A stretch of 64,000 nt of DNA, taken from Centroberyx gerrardi. Lineage: Eukaryota; Chordata; Actinopteri; Beryciformes; Berycidae. A program made the translations under genes and the position numbers. The stretch covers positions 13,922,480-13,986,479 of the forward strand of contig NC_136010.1 of NCBI RefSeq assembly GCF_048128805.1, given 5' to 3'. Below are positions 12,121 through 23,875 of the stretch, in pieces. The notes beneath the pieces are model-generated. The model worked only from the letters and a program-made list of their open reading frames with translations, was not told where the DNA came from and searched no databases. Position 1 is the first letter of the stretch; every line of letters begins with the position of its first letter.

Positions 12121-15100
12121 ATGGCACATCAACATACCCCACCTCAGCTGTCCCCGGGGACAGACTTCCTGGAAGCAGATAATGATTCCGACAGGGACTC
12201 CGGGGTTGGAGATGATGCAGGAGAGGATGCTGACAGTTGCCATGGAAGCACAATAACACAAGAGGAGAAAGATGACAAAGAAGAAAGCAGTGGGAAAGAG
12301 GAAGATTTTACCATTTTTGTTGCTTTTCAAGGAAACATGGAAGATGAGGACTTCACAGAAAAACTTGACATTATCCTTAGTGGGATACCAAGCATTCTTG
12401 ATATGGGTTAGTTTTATTTTGTTCAATTGAACCCTCATTTATGCAGCAAAAGTCAACAGAGAGCTGACCAGTACAACCACAGTCTTCTGCTGGTGGCCAC
12501 TGAGCAGCGCCTTAGTGTTAATATAGGAGATGTTAACAGACTACACTTGTTCTCAGCACACTTGAACACATGTACATTTGAAACATGCCCTTATTTCTAT
12601 GGCCTTCTATGTCCCAACCACAATTCTTTTTGCGCCATTCTTTTACCTCCATCTTTCACCAATCCTTTATAGCTAATAATGTCTTTCCCTTATCTTCTTT
12701 CCATTCTCTACAATCTCTCTTTGTAAATGCCTTTCATACCCATCCATTCTCCCTCTCGTAGGCTCAGAGAGGTTGCAGCCACAGCACGTAGAGCCATGGA
12801 ACAGTGTACGTGTTACCTTCAACATTCCCCGGGACGCTGCTGAGCGGCTCAGACTGTTGGCCCAGAACAACCAGCAGCAGCTCAGAGACCTGGGGATTCT
12901 CTCTGTGCAGATAGAAGGTACGACACGGCCCTGGGGAAGCTCAAAATCTCTGTCCTTTCAAAATGGTCCAGGAGTCAATGCATTTTTTGTCTGTGGCACT
13001 TGAAAATAAAAGGCACAAACTGGACCTCTTCTAATAAATTGTTACTGGTGTTCACTGTGTTCAGGGGAAGGGGCCATCAATGTGGCCATGGGACCAAATA
13101 GAGGACAAGAGGTCAGAGTGAATGGACCAATTGGAGCACCTGGCCAGATGAGAATGGATGTGGGCTTTCCAGGTCAGCCTGGTCCAGGTATGGGTTTACT
13201 GAATAGGTTACACTTTGTCATGTATCTGTAAAGGTGGCCTGAAACTATGAAACTGACTGAAACTGTGATTGGATTTTGGATTTAAAAAAGTTGTTTTTTG
13301 ACAGCTGTTATAGAGGTGCATGCAGTATGTCGTGCATGCAAGAAAACAAATCTAGATTGTCTCTCAAGCTTGTAAATTTCTTACATGAGTGATGAAGACA
13401 TAAATAAAATGCAGTAATGCACACAATGTCAGTGTAATGCTTGGTAGGTTGTAGTAGGTTATAGCAAATCATTTTCTTTTGTCTTACAATCAGTTGTTTT
13501 CACTTTGAAGCTTTCCATGCAACAATACTCATTTGCAAGGATGAATAGTTTTGAGCACATCATTTTGCATGACAAAGTATTAACTGGCTAGCATTCATTT
13601 TAAAATGGTTTCCACTGTTTTGGAATGTCCGTATATGAGAGAGAGAGAAGATTTGTGCTAATTCATTCTTAGTTATTTGACTGTTTACACATATTGATAA
13701 AAGGTACACATATTTCCATCAGGAGGGGTCAGGATGGCCAATCCATCGATGGTTCCCCCTGGTCCTAGCATGGCAGGTCAGGCTATGGTCCCAGGCAGCA
13801 GTGGACAGATGCACCCCCGAGTTCCGAGACCATCTTCACAGACAGGTTCGAGTCATTTCTCCCTTGTCAAGTTAGACTTATGTGGGTGTTTTGAATATGA
13901 TCTTACTTGCTAAGTTAAGTAATAAAAAAAACTGCATTTTGCTCTCTTCCCAGATGTGATGGACCCAATGATGTCAGGTATGTCAGTTCAGCAGCAACAA
14001 CAACTTCAGCACCAACAGGCTGGCCCCCATGGCTCGGGCCCCATGCCCCCCCAAGCTGCCCATCACATGCAGGCTCTGCAGGCCGGGAGGCAGCTCAACC
14101 CTGCCGCACTGCAGCAGCTCCAACAACAGCATCACCAACAGCAACAGGCCCAGCAGCAAGCTCAGCTCTCCCAGCTCGGACCCAGACCTCCGTTCAACCC
14201 ATCAGGCCAGATGGCTGTGCCTCCTGGCTGGAACCAACTGCCCTCTGGGGTCCTCCAGCCTCCAGCCACCCAAGGAGGCCCTGCCTGGAGGAAGCCCCCA
14301 CCCCAAACCCAAATGGGTCAACGCCCACCTTCCCTTGCCACAGTTCAGACTCCTAGCCACCCTCCACCTCCTTACCCATTTGGCAGCCAGCAGGCTGGAC
14401 AGGTATTCAATGCCATGGGACAGGGACAATTACAGCCGCAGCAGCAGCCAGGAATGGGTCAGTTTGCAGCTCCCCAGCCTAAAGGCCCTCAGGCTGGGCC
14501 TGGTGGTGTAGCAGGACCACCCAGACCCCCTCCACCACTTCCACCAACCTCTGGACCGCAGGGCAACCTCACCGCCAAGTCCCCTGGTTCTTCCTCATCT
14601 CCTTTCCAGCAGGGTTCACCTGGAACTCCACCCATGATGGCCCAGCGACCTACAACCCCACAGGGTTTCCCCCAGGGCGTGGGCTCCCCAGGAAGAGCAG
14701 CCCTTGGACAACAGGGTAACATGCAACAAGGGTTTATGGGAATGCCCCAGCATGGACAGCCAGGGCCCCAAGTGCATCCAGGTGGGTAACACCTTCTCCC
14801 CAAACACAAATGCCCACAGAAGAATTAGCTTTTGTGTTGATATTGTGTAAAAGGCTATACTAGGTTAAAGGTATACTACATTCTTTTTAGGACATTGGCA
14901 ACAATTGTTCCAAAAATGTTGCATTTTGTTGTCTACACGAGATGGTAAATTGAATGAATACTGATTACAGGCATGCCTAAGCGTCCCATGGGCTTTCCTA
15001 ATATGCCAGGAAACCAGAACTTTGTCCAAGGTCAGGTGAGTGCCAGTGCTCCAGGAACCCCTGGTGGAGGAGCCAGTCAGCAGCTACAGAGCAGCCAAGC

Positions 15101-17411
15101 GATGACTCACACAGGTAAAATGACTATCGCATAATGATGATCCAATGGTTGTTCTCACTATGGATGAGGAGACACGGGCAAGTTTTGGTGGTGGTGGAGG
15201 GAGTAAAATGGTGTTGAATGACCATAACCTAGATACATATGAAACCACTTATCTGTCTATATATATGTAATAAACCAGTAATAAGTACTGTAAAACAGTA
15301 TTTCCTCTATATTCAAAAACTAGACACCATTGCTAGAGAAAGTTAAATGCTGTAAATAATGTAGCTTTATGTTCTCTCACAACACAAAAGTGTAGGTCCA
15401 ATGCTTAGAATTGGCACATTTAGTAGAAAGATATAGATATAGTAGAAAGAAAATTAATAGAACAAGTGTTGTCAGCTTTGTTTAAATACTTAACTGCGTA
15501 TTCTCTGTTGTGCACCACATTTTTATCGCATGGCAACTAGTAAAAATGGTAAAACTGTAATTTTTCCTGTCATTTTTACATCAGGAGCTCAGCCATCAGT
15601 GTCCACGCCAAACACATTGCAGGGTCCACCCCATGCCCAGCCTAATGTTATGGGTGTCCAAAGTGGCATGGCAGGTCAGCCCCCTGGTACAACCGCTGGG
15701 CCTAATATGGGCCAGCCACAGCCTGGCCTCCAGACCCAGATGATGGGCCTCCAGCATCAGGCCCAGCCCGTGTCCTCCTCCCCCAGCCAGATGGTTCAAG
15801 TCCAGGGTGGAGGTCAGACTGTCCTCTCCAGGCCCCTCAGTCAAGGGCAGAGAGGAGGGATGACCCCACCCAAGCAGATGATGCCTCAACAAGGCCAGGG
15901 GGTGATGCATGGGCAGGGTCAGATGGTTGGAGGCCAAGGGCACCAGGCCATGCTCCTACAACAGCAACAGCAGCAGCAACAACAGCAACAAAACTCCATG
16001 ATGGAACAAATGGTTGCTAACCAGATGCAAGGCAACAAGCAGGCATTTGGGGGCAAGGTTCCAGCTGGGGTCATGCCAGGCCAGATGATGCGTGGCCCTT
16101 CTCCAAACGTTCCAGGTAACATGGTTCAGTTCCAGGCCCAGGTCGGTCCGCAGCAGCAGATGACCCCACAACAGCAGCAGCAAATGGCTCAACTCCAACA
16201 GCAGCAGTTACAACAACAACAGCACCAGTTACAACAGCAACAACTACAGCAGCAGCAGCAGCAACAACAGCAACACCAACAGATGAGCCAGCAGCAGCCC
16301 CAGCAGGTTCCTATGGCCGGGAATCCTAACCAAGCTATGGGCATGCATGGTCAGCAGATGAGGCTCCCTGCTGGTCATCCTCTGGTCCAACAACAGTTAC
16401 AACAGCAGCAGCTACAACAGCAGCAGAAACAGCAGCAACAGGCCATGTTGCAACAGCAGCAGCAGCAGCAGCAACAGGCAGCTCAACAACACCCGCATCC
16501 TTTGGGCGACCCCAGTGGTGGGACAGGGGATATGGGGGTCCAACAGATGCTCCCTGATATGCAGGCGCAGCAGCAGCAAGGCATGATGGGGGGCCCTCAG
16601 CACATGCAGGTGGGCAATGGCCACTTCGCAGGCCACGGCATGAACTTTAACTCGCAGTTCCCAGGTCAGATGCAGATGGGGGGACCTTGTGGACAGCCAG
16701 GTGGCTTTCCTGTCAACAAGGATGTAACACTCACTAGCCCACTGCTTGTCAACCTGCTGCAGAGTGATATCTCAGCCAGCCAGTTTGGGCCAGGAGGAAA
16801 GCAGGGAGCAGGAGGGGGCAACCAGGCCAAACCCAAAAAGAAGAAACCCCCACGAAAGAAGAAGCCTAAAGTGGGAGAGGGACAACAGCAAGTAGAGGGA
16901 CTTGGGTAATGATTAGTATTTATTATGGTTTACTTTATTACTTGCCGTTTTGGCAATAGCAATTGAACTAACCTGAATCAATGTTGTTATCATGAATTCT
17001 TTGTCAATTTGATCCTATTATAACTGCCTTCTACAGGGGTCTAGATGTGGCTGCTGGTCTGGAGGACTCTGAATTGCCAAGTCTGGGTGGAGAGCAGAGT
17101 GTGGGCTTAGACAACTCAGGCCCCAAACTCCCTGAATTTGCCAACAGGCCTGCAGGTAAAAGATGTCATTTAATACATCTGGGCAGTTATTTTATCGAAC
17201 TTGCATTCAGTTGCTTATTCTCGAGTAGTAATGATTTTCTTTTCTTCTGATTATATAATTTTTTGTTTTCAAAATTCTTGTGTATTCATTTTGAATATCG
17301 GTGGTGCTCTTACACTTTCCCTAGGCTTCCCTGGCCAACCTGGAGACCAGAGAGTATTGCAGCAGGTACCCATGCAGTTTATGCAGCAGCAACAACATCA
17401 GCAGCAGCAGC

Positions 17412-17449
<38 letters not shown>

Positions 17450-20400
17450 ATGCAGCACATGCAACAACAGCAGATACAGCAACAGCAAATGCAGCAGCAG
17501 CAACAAATGCAACAACAAATGCAGCAGCAGCAAATGCAACAGCAGCAACAATTACAACAGCAACAGCAGATGCAGCAACAGCAGCAGATGCAACAGATGC
17601 AGATGCAGGGGCTTCAAAATGCTCAAGGTCAGCAGGGGATGACAGGGCCTCAGACTCCAGGTCAAGGCCCACCTCAGATGCATCCTCACCAGCTGCAGCA
17701 GCAGCAACAACAACAGCAGCAGCAGCAAGCTCAACAACCACACCTGCAACAGCAGGTGACATTGTTAATTACCAATGCTGACAGTGTTTTTTACTTAACA
17801 AAATACATTCCCATTTTCCTATTGATACTCATGCATGTTTGTGCCCATTTTATTATATTTTAGCAACAGCAGCAGATGATGATGATGCTGAAGATGCAGC
17901 AGGAACAGGCTAAGAATCGCATGTCCATCCCTCCGGGAGGGCAGCTGCCCCCTAGGGGCATGGTCAACCCATCAGAGGCACAGAGACTGCCGGTCTCCCA
18001 GCAAGGCAATATGCCTGTTATGATCAGCCTCCAGGGACATGGAGGAGTCCCGCCCTCACCTGACAAAGCCAGAGGGATGCCCCTCATGGTCAACCCACAG
18101 GTGAGGGCCAAGTGCTAAAGCATTTGTAAACACAAAAAACATAATATTGACATTCACATCTTTTGATTTGTAATGTTTAAATTTTACTTGTAAATGCAAT
18201 GACATGTACTTTCTTTGGGGCATACTGTACATCATTTATATTCTTTCTCCGCTCCAGCTTGCAGGAGCAACGCGGAGAATGTCCCATCCTGATGTAGGAC
18301 AGGGTTCCCAGGGTACGGGATCTGAAGAGGCCCCTGCAGGCGCCCACACCATGCAGGACAGGCCTGGAGTCCCAGAAATGGGGGTGCAGTCTGGAAATGG
18401 GGCCCAACAGATGATGGCCAATCAGGGTGCCAACAGTCACATGATGAAACAGGGCCCTGGTCCATCACCCATGCCCCAGCACCCTGGAGCCAGTCCCCAG
18501 CAGCAGCTACCCACTCAGCCTCAACAAGGAGGCCCCATGCCTGGCCTTCATTTCCCCAATGTCCCCACCACCTCACAGAGTTCCAGGCCCAAAACCCCCA
18601 ACCGAGCCAGCCCCAGGCCGTACCACCATCCCCTCACCCCAACTAATCGTCCACCTAGCACTGAGCCCTCGGAGATAAACCTCTCCCCTGAGAGGCTAAA
18701 TGCCTCCATTGCAGGGCTGTTTCCTCCCAAAATCAACATTCCTCTGCCTCCCAGGCAGCCCAACCTTAGCAGGGGTTTTGACCAGCAGGGTCTTAACCCC
18801 ACAACTCTGAAAGCCATTGGGCAGGCCCCTCCTAGCTTAACTCTACCAGGCAACAACAACAATGGCAGTGGTGGTGGAAATAACACTAACAACGGCCAGC
18901 AGCCTTTCTCCACTGGCAGTGGAACAGCAGGTGCGGGTGGTAAACAGGACAAACAGTCTGGAGGGCAGGGTAAGAGGGCGAGTCCCAGCAATAGTCGGCG
19001 GTCTAGTCCAGCCTCTAGTCGCAAGTCAGCCACTCCAAGTCCAGGAAGGCAGAAGGGGACAAAGATAGCCCTCAACTGCCCTCCCCACCAGCAGCAGATG
19101 GTCAACCCTCAGGGGCAGACCATGATGCTAAGCCCTGCCTCAATACCCCCCAGTCCAGTATCTATGCCCTCACAAGTGAGTGTAGGCATGGAGGCACAGC
19201 AGACCCAGAGCCCCTTCCATGGCATGCAGGGTAATCCTGCCGAGGGAATCAGGGATGGTCAGGGAATGATGGTAGCGGAGCAGCGACAGATTCCTCAGCC
19301 CCAACCCCAGCCTTTGAGGGAGTTTTCAGCTCCTAGAATGGCAAGTCCTCGTGTCCCCACGCCTCAGGAGGCTAAGCCTGGTTTGGAAATGCAGGCTGGG
19401 GCAGTTGAGAGGCAGCCAACACACCCAGCACCTCTGCAGGACTCTGAGGCATTACCTCCTGTAAGGGAGGCTCCAACCTCCCTCAACCAGTTACTGGATA
19501 ACGCGGGTAACCCCAACATGCCTCACCGGCCTCTACAGAATGCTTCTGCAAGGGATGTTGTGGGGAAGGAGAGCCCTAAGCCTGCTTTGGATCCAGAGAG
19601 ACCACTCCCCAGTAATTCCCAGAGCTCAGACATGCCAGGTCCTATTGTTGCTACTGCTGCTATGAATGAACCAGAAGCCAAACCCAAGCCCACTATCCCA
19701 ATCCCCACCAGCAGTCCTAACTTGCAGCCTACTGCGATTCCCAACATGCACCCCAGCACTAACATGAACCCCAGTACTACCCCAAGCCTTAACCCAAACC
19801 CCATCTCCAGTCCAAGTGTCATCCCCATTCCAAATGTAAACCCGACACCCACCCTGAACCCTAACACTAATGCCACCCTCAGTGTAAGCCCCAACCCAGT
19901 CACTTCCAGTCAGAGTAGTCCTGCACCAACTGTCAGTACGAGTTCTAACTCCAGCTCTGCTGTCAGCTCTAAACCAAGCCCCAGTCCTAAACCTGTGACC
20001 AGCGTTCACTCAGTCATACAGATCCCTGCCTCATCCAGCACCATTTCCCCCAACCAGATCACTGTGTTTGTCACCTCTAACCCCATCACCTCTGCCTCCA
20101 CCCCCCAGGCACCCCCATCCATGGTCTCCACCATGGTGGCTGTCCCCAACAAGAACATCAGGCCTCAGGATGTCCGACAGCAAACCCCCATCTCCCGGCC
20201 CCCTCAGTTCATCACCACCACCCCTGTATTTATCAACCCCATTTTCCAGGTCCCTAGTGCGTCTGTTGCTCCCAATACCACAATGGTGTCGCAGTCAGTC
20301 ACCATGGTGGGGCCTATCCAAGTGTCCACTACAAACATCCAGCTCTCTCCTGCCCCAGGCTCCACGCAGCCCTCAGGGGCTAATATGACCAGCACTCAGC

Positions 20401-22978
20401 CTGCCAGAACAGTTGTTGGGCAGGTCCAGATAGCCACAAATATGTCCTCAGCAACCCCAGCTGGTACTCTCCCTGCTCCTCAGCAGATCAACCCAGGGAC
20501 TCTCAAAACTGAAAACCTAGGTGAGGTAGTCCCTACCCAGAAATCTAGTCCCCCAGTCAGTCAGCCGTCTCCCCATCCAAGCCCGTCGTCGGCGTCATCT
20601 CCCTTTCAGCCACCCCTGGCTTCCCCTCCTCCCTGCTCTACTCCTGGAGCTGCAGCCACCATCCGAAAGAGCCCCATGTCCCCAGCCTCTTCTGCCCAGG
20701 TTAAAAGTAAGCCTATGCAGGCTGCTGTACCTGTTTCTAGCACAGCTGACTCCCAGCAGAGCCCTGAAGACAGGCCTCCACAGCCAGGGCCTGGCACTGC
20801 TGCCATGCCTATACAGGTCTCCCTTCATCCTCCTGCCAGCCCTGTCGTTCAGATCGAAGCACCAGCACCCCAGACTGCTGCAGCTCCAAAAATCATGACT
20901 CCACCTCCGGTCTCCTCTCCAACCCCAGCTCCTGTCCAAGTTGCTGTCCCTGCTCAGATTGCTTCCCAGGCTCCAACTCCTGCCCCAGCTTCAGTCTCAA
21001 GCCCAGCCAAGACTGCAACCGCTCAAGCTCCTGCTGTTACTGTTGTTGCTACTACCACCGTTGCATCTTCTGCTACCTCGCTGTCTCCCCTCGCTCCTGC
21101 ACAAAGTCCAGTACCATCCATTGTTCCCACTGCTGCCGTCCCTGGGCCTACTCAAGAGGCTCCCCGAGCCACATGCTCCCCAGTTGCTAACCCAAGTGGA
21201 GCTCCACCAGCCCAGTCTGACCCCCCAGCTATGGAGTCTCCCATGCAGTCAGCCCCAGCATCTGCTGAAACCACTCAGACAACCCCAGGTAAATATACAG
21301 CTGTCAGCTAATAATTCACTGGCTATGTTTACATCTACAGAGTACCCCAGCTGCTGACCATGCTCCGGTGAAGGTCTTAATCAGCCGTTTACTTGCACCT
21401 TTGATATCCTTTGATTCCCAGCGAAAACCAAAAGTGCCTGGAGTAAGATGTTTACATGCCACAGTAACATGTTTAATATCGGATAAATTAGGCAACTTAA
21501 TCAAGTTTCTCATAATCAGAGTACAAGCTTGCCTGGGTTATTCTAACCAAATTATGACGTTTAAGTGCGTCAGTTCAAAACCAAGTTACTCAAGTAATGG
21601 GGTTGAGAACAGAATTCTCTGCATGTACATATATGTTTCTAGTGGAGAAATCAACTGTGTTTTCATATAATCCTTTTCCCCAGCACCCATTCAACCAGAA
21701 GTTACTCAGTCACAGGAGCCTGTTGCCAGTGAGAAGACGAGTAAGTGTTGTCATACTTGTTGTTGAAGTTGTTAGCAATGCCATGAGAGAAAGGATAATT
21801 TTTGTGATATCTTGTAGTTGAAGCATTAGAACCTGTGTGGCATGGAGCTAACGTTTGTCTGTTCTCTGCAGATGAAGAGGTCTCGACAGTTTCTGAACAG
21901 GGGTAAGACTCTTGATGAATATTTACCACTTGTTCTTATTAATGCTGTATTGCTAATTAACTGTGTATTGCTTCCTGTGCTGGGGTTTAATAAGGTGTAC
22001 CATACTGTTGATCTCTGAAAAGCTGGCCTAGTCTTAAGATCCATGCTCTTGAAGGAGAAATGCTTAGACATTTCTAACTCTACTGAAACTCAGGGAGTTC
22101 ATTTGGTTGGCCAAGGGGGCACATGGTGAAAGCAATGAGCCACGTGGCCTCAACACTTGGTATGTATGCTTGGCATGCAACAATATAAACATACTAATGC
22201 ATGTCAGAAAATAAAACAAATACCTCTTCACAGAAGAAGCAAATGCTTCCACTCCACAGACCTTTCATATGCTCATGGCCATGTCTCTTTTCCTGGGGAT
22301 TGTCATAATATGGTGGGGAAGTGAAACCATGTTTGTTCGGCACCACAGTTTATAGTTTACCGCTGTTTTTCCACTTCTATCACAGATGGGCAAAGAAAAG
22401 AAAGACGCCCATCAACTTAGTCCCAAGGTATGTATTTTAACAAGTATTTGCGCTGCCAAGACACAAGCAGTGATCATGTCGACAGTTAACGTAGCGGATG
22501 CTGTCAGGATGAAGACGGACAATATCTGTGGTAGACGAGGAAAAACAGCTGAGTCCCGAGTGGTATTCCATCTTTCTCTGAGTAGAGCAGAGTTACTCGC
22601 GCCCTTCCATCTTTAGTAACATCATCCATGTGTTCTTCTCCTTCCCTTCGTGTTGTGTTTTGTTTTTCTGTCTGGTGCTCCCAGAGTTGCCGTGGAGAAA
22701 CCCAAGGGGCCGAGCAGACGAAGCTCCCGGGCAGAGAAGGAGGTGGAGGAGGAACCAGTGGCAGACAGCGGGATGAGGAAGAGATCGGCCAGACCTGGAA
22801 CCAGTGCTGCTGCAAAAGGTGATTTGCAACAAAAAAGTTCCTCTACAACAAAGCTATACACTCAAAAGGATGCAATCGCTGCCTTTTCCTTAATACACGT
22901 GTACTTAACAGAGTTTCTCTCTCTTCAACAGAAACTGGAGCCAGCCCCACCCAGGCCAAACGAAGGAAGTCTAAATAG
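12121..22978 (+). CDS. ncoa6: Nuclear receptor coactivator 6 (16 coding exons, 2369 aa)
   Basis: Coding exons: 12121-12406, 12762-12917, 13065-13187, 13723-13845, 13954-14781, 14971-15114, 15585-16905, 17037-17155, 17325-17755, 17864-18100, 18258-21288, 21684-21740, 21872-21902, 22386-22427, 22685-22818, 22932-22978. The phase is continuous to TAG. ATG 12121 has a strong context (purine at -3, G at +4). Recognisable blocks are an acidic N-terminus with TIFVAF-like [58 protein letters not shown], two LXXLL boxes (residues 941-945 and 1665-1669), [20 protein letters not shown], and a C-terminal KRRKSK. It is a nuclear scaffold of MLL3/MLL4 (KMT2C/D) H3K4 methyltransferase complexes and binds liganded nuclear receptors through LXXLL. 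It exceeds the roughly 2060 aa human protein mainly by Gln-rich and Pro/Ser-rich expansions. Confidence 0.97.
13954..14781 (+). other. ncoa6: NCOA6 exon 5: first Gln/Pro-rich region
   Basis: An 828-nt exon whose product moves from a Gln-rich run (around 13990-14170) into a Pro/Gly-rich segment. It includes the conserved block [11 protein letters not shown] and the [14 protein letters not shown] block shared with mammalian NCOA6. The composition suggests an intrinsically disordered scaffold. Confidence 0.85.
15957..16490 (+). repeat. ncoa6: CAG/CAA trinucleotide tracts encoding poly-Gln in NCOA6
   Basis: Several interrupted CAG/CAA runs lie inside the 1.3-kb exon (15957-15990, about 16150-16310, about 16385-16490) and encode Gln runs broken by Leu, His and Met. 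Frequent CAA interruptions would stabilise them against expansion. Mammalian NCOA6 has its longest Gln run elsewhere (nearer the N-terminus), so tract placement differs. Confidence 0.9.
16724..16869 (+). other. ncoa6: NCOA6 LXXLL-1 receptor box and basic cluster
   Basis: Encodes the highly conserved [18 protein letters not shown] block; the LXXLL box is residues 941-945 (LVNLL). A lysine-rich nuclear-localisation-type cluster follows ([14 protein letters not shown], about 16830-16870). In mammalian NCOA6 this first box is the main contact to liganded nuclear receptors. Both elements are intact here. Confidence 0.92.
17376..17755 (+). repeat. ncoa6: Gln/Met periodic trinucleotide repeat in NCOA6
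   Basis: Long CAG/CAA array with ATG codons at short, fairly regular intervals, encoding Q3-5-M units for about 70 residues, then a second Gln run before the exon end at 17755. The other frame reads Thr/Ala repeats and the antisense reads Leu repeats; these are by-products of the trinucleotide repeat. Confidence 0.9.
18258..21288 (+). other. ncoa6: NCOA6 giant exon (3031 nt) with LXXLL-2
   Basis: A single exon encodes about 1010 residues. It holds the conserved [14 protein letters not shown] block, [42 protein letters not shown], an Arg/Ser block ([15 protein letters not shown]), LXXLL-2 at residues 1665-1669 (LNQLL, nt 19482-19496), and a long low-complexity Pro/Ser/Thr/Asn/Ala region (about 19680-21290). 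The large exon is also typical of mammalian NCOA6. Confidence 0.92.
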
Positions 22979-23201
22979 GCCCAACCACAGTTGTGGCAAC
23001 CTGTGAACTGTACTGTAAATGTATTTTTTTTTTCTTTTCTGTGAATCATTTGATATCGGTTTCTCGGTCCCAGATTATGAATTTTCAGTGATGGAGGAAG
23101 AAACCATGTACAGATTGTTTTAAAAGAATTATGTTATTGTTTTGTCCCTGCTATTATGTGAGATTGTAGTTAGAATGTGTGCATATGTGTTTGTGTGAAT
23201 G

Positions 23202-23234
<33 letters not shown>

Positions 23235-23875
23235 GCTGGATTAATCATGTGAAGAGATAATGGAGCTTGTCATGATTGTATAATTATGTTGTAAAACTGA
23301 ATTAAATTTTCTACTGCTTTTGTCCTGTGAAATTGTTCGATCTGTTTTATTTCTAGTTGGTTATTTTGTTAGGTTCAGTCACAGCTTGTTAATTCTTGCC
23401 AAACCAGTATTGAACTACTAGAGGATTATTGATCAAGTAGTAAGTGTAACTCTTGAGTGTGATGGAAGGTCAGAGCCTTATTTGGATGAGGAGATAATGG
23501 GGCACTGACAGGGGATGAAGGGGACATGATGCCCTATGAGTTGGATACATTTTTTTGCCCTAAATACCATATTTAGATCAGAAGCATCTAGTCTATGAGC
23601 CGAATGGAATATTCATTTATGTCATTTGAAAGGAAGAACTGTCCAAATTGCTGTATTTGTCTCAGATATATGATATTTTGATACTGGGTCAGGTAGGGAC
23701 CACGCAGAGCATTTTGTCAGGTTTCACATTGGTTTGAGCATGCGCAGTCACTAAATGTTCGGACTTCAGTGCGCAACGACTCCATTCCACACACAGTCTT
23801 ATCAAGGTTTCCCCGAGCCTCGCATCCTGAACAGCTGTCTTCTGTACCTGCTTTACAAACAGAAACAACTTGACC
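22979..23875 (+). other. NCOA6 3' UTR and short NCOA6-TOP1 intergenic gap
   Basis: Holds a 26-nt poly-T (23205-23230) and an ATTAAA at 23301-23306 that may end NCOA6 transcripts. About 570 nt then remain before the TOP1 start codon, which must include the TOP1 promoter and 5' UTR. I see no TATA box and no copy of the module found at 11007 and 40656. Confidence 0.55.

Noticed and set aside
14029..14511. 160-codon + strand ORF in a second frame of NCOA6 exon 5
   Set aside because: Out of frame with the phase-consistent NCOA6 chain and lacking conserved blocks.
17263..17781. Thr/Ala-rich 172-aa frame and Leu/Ala-rich antisense frames over the CAG/CAA array
   Set aside because: Trinucleotide repeats keep all frames open. 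Only the Gln frame joins the spliced NCOA6 reading frame.
18548..19105. 185-codon minus-strand ORF
   Set aside because: It is antisense to the NCOA6 giant exon, has no recognisable domain, and arises from the biased Pro/Ser codon composition of the real frame.
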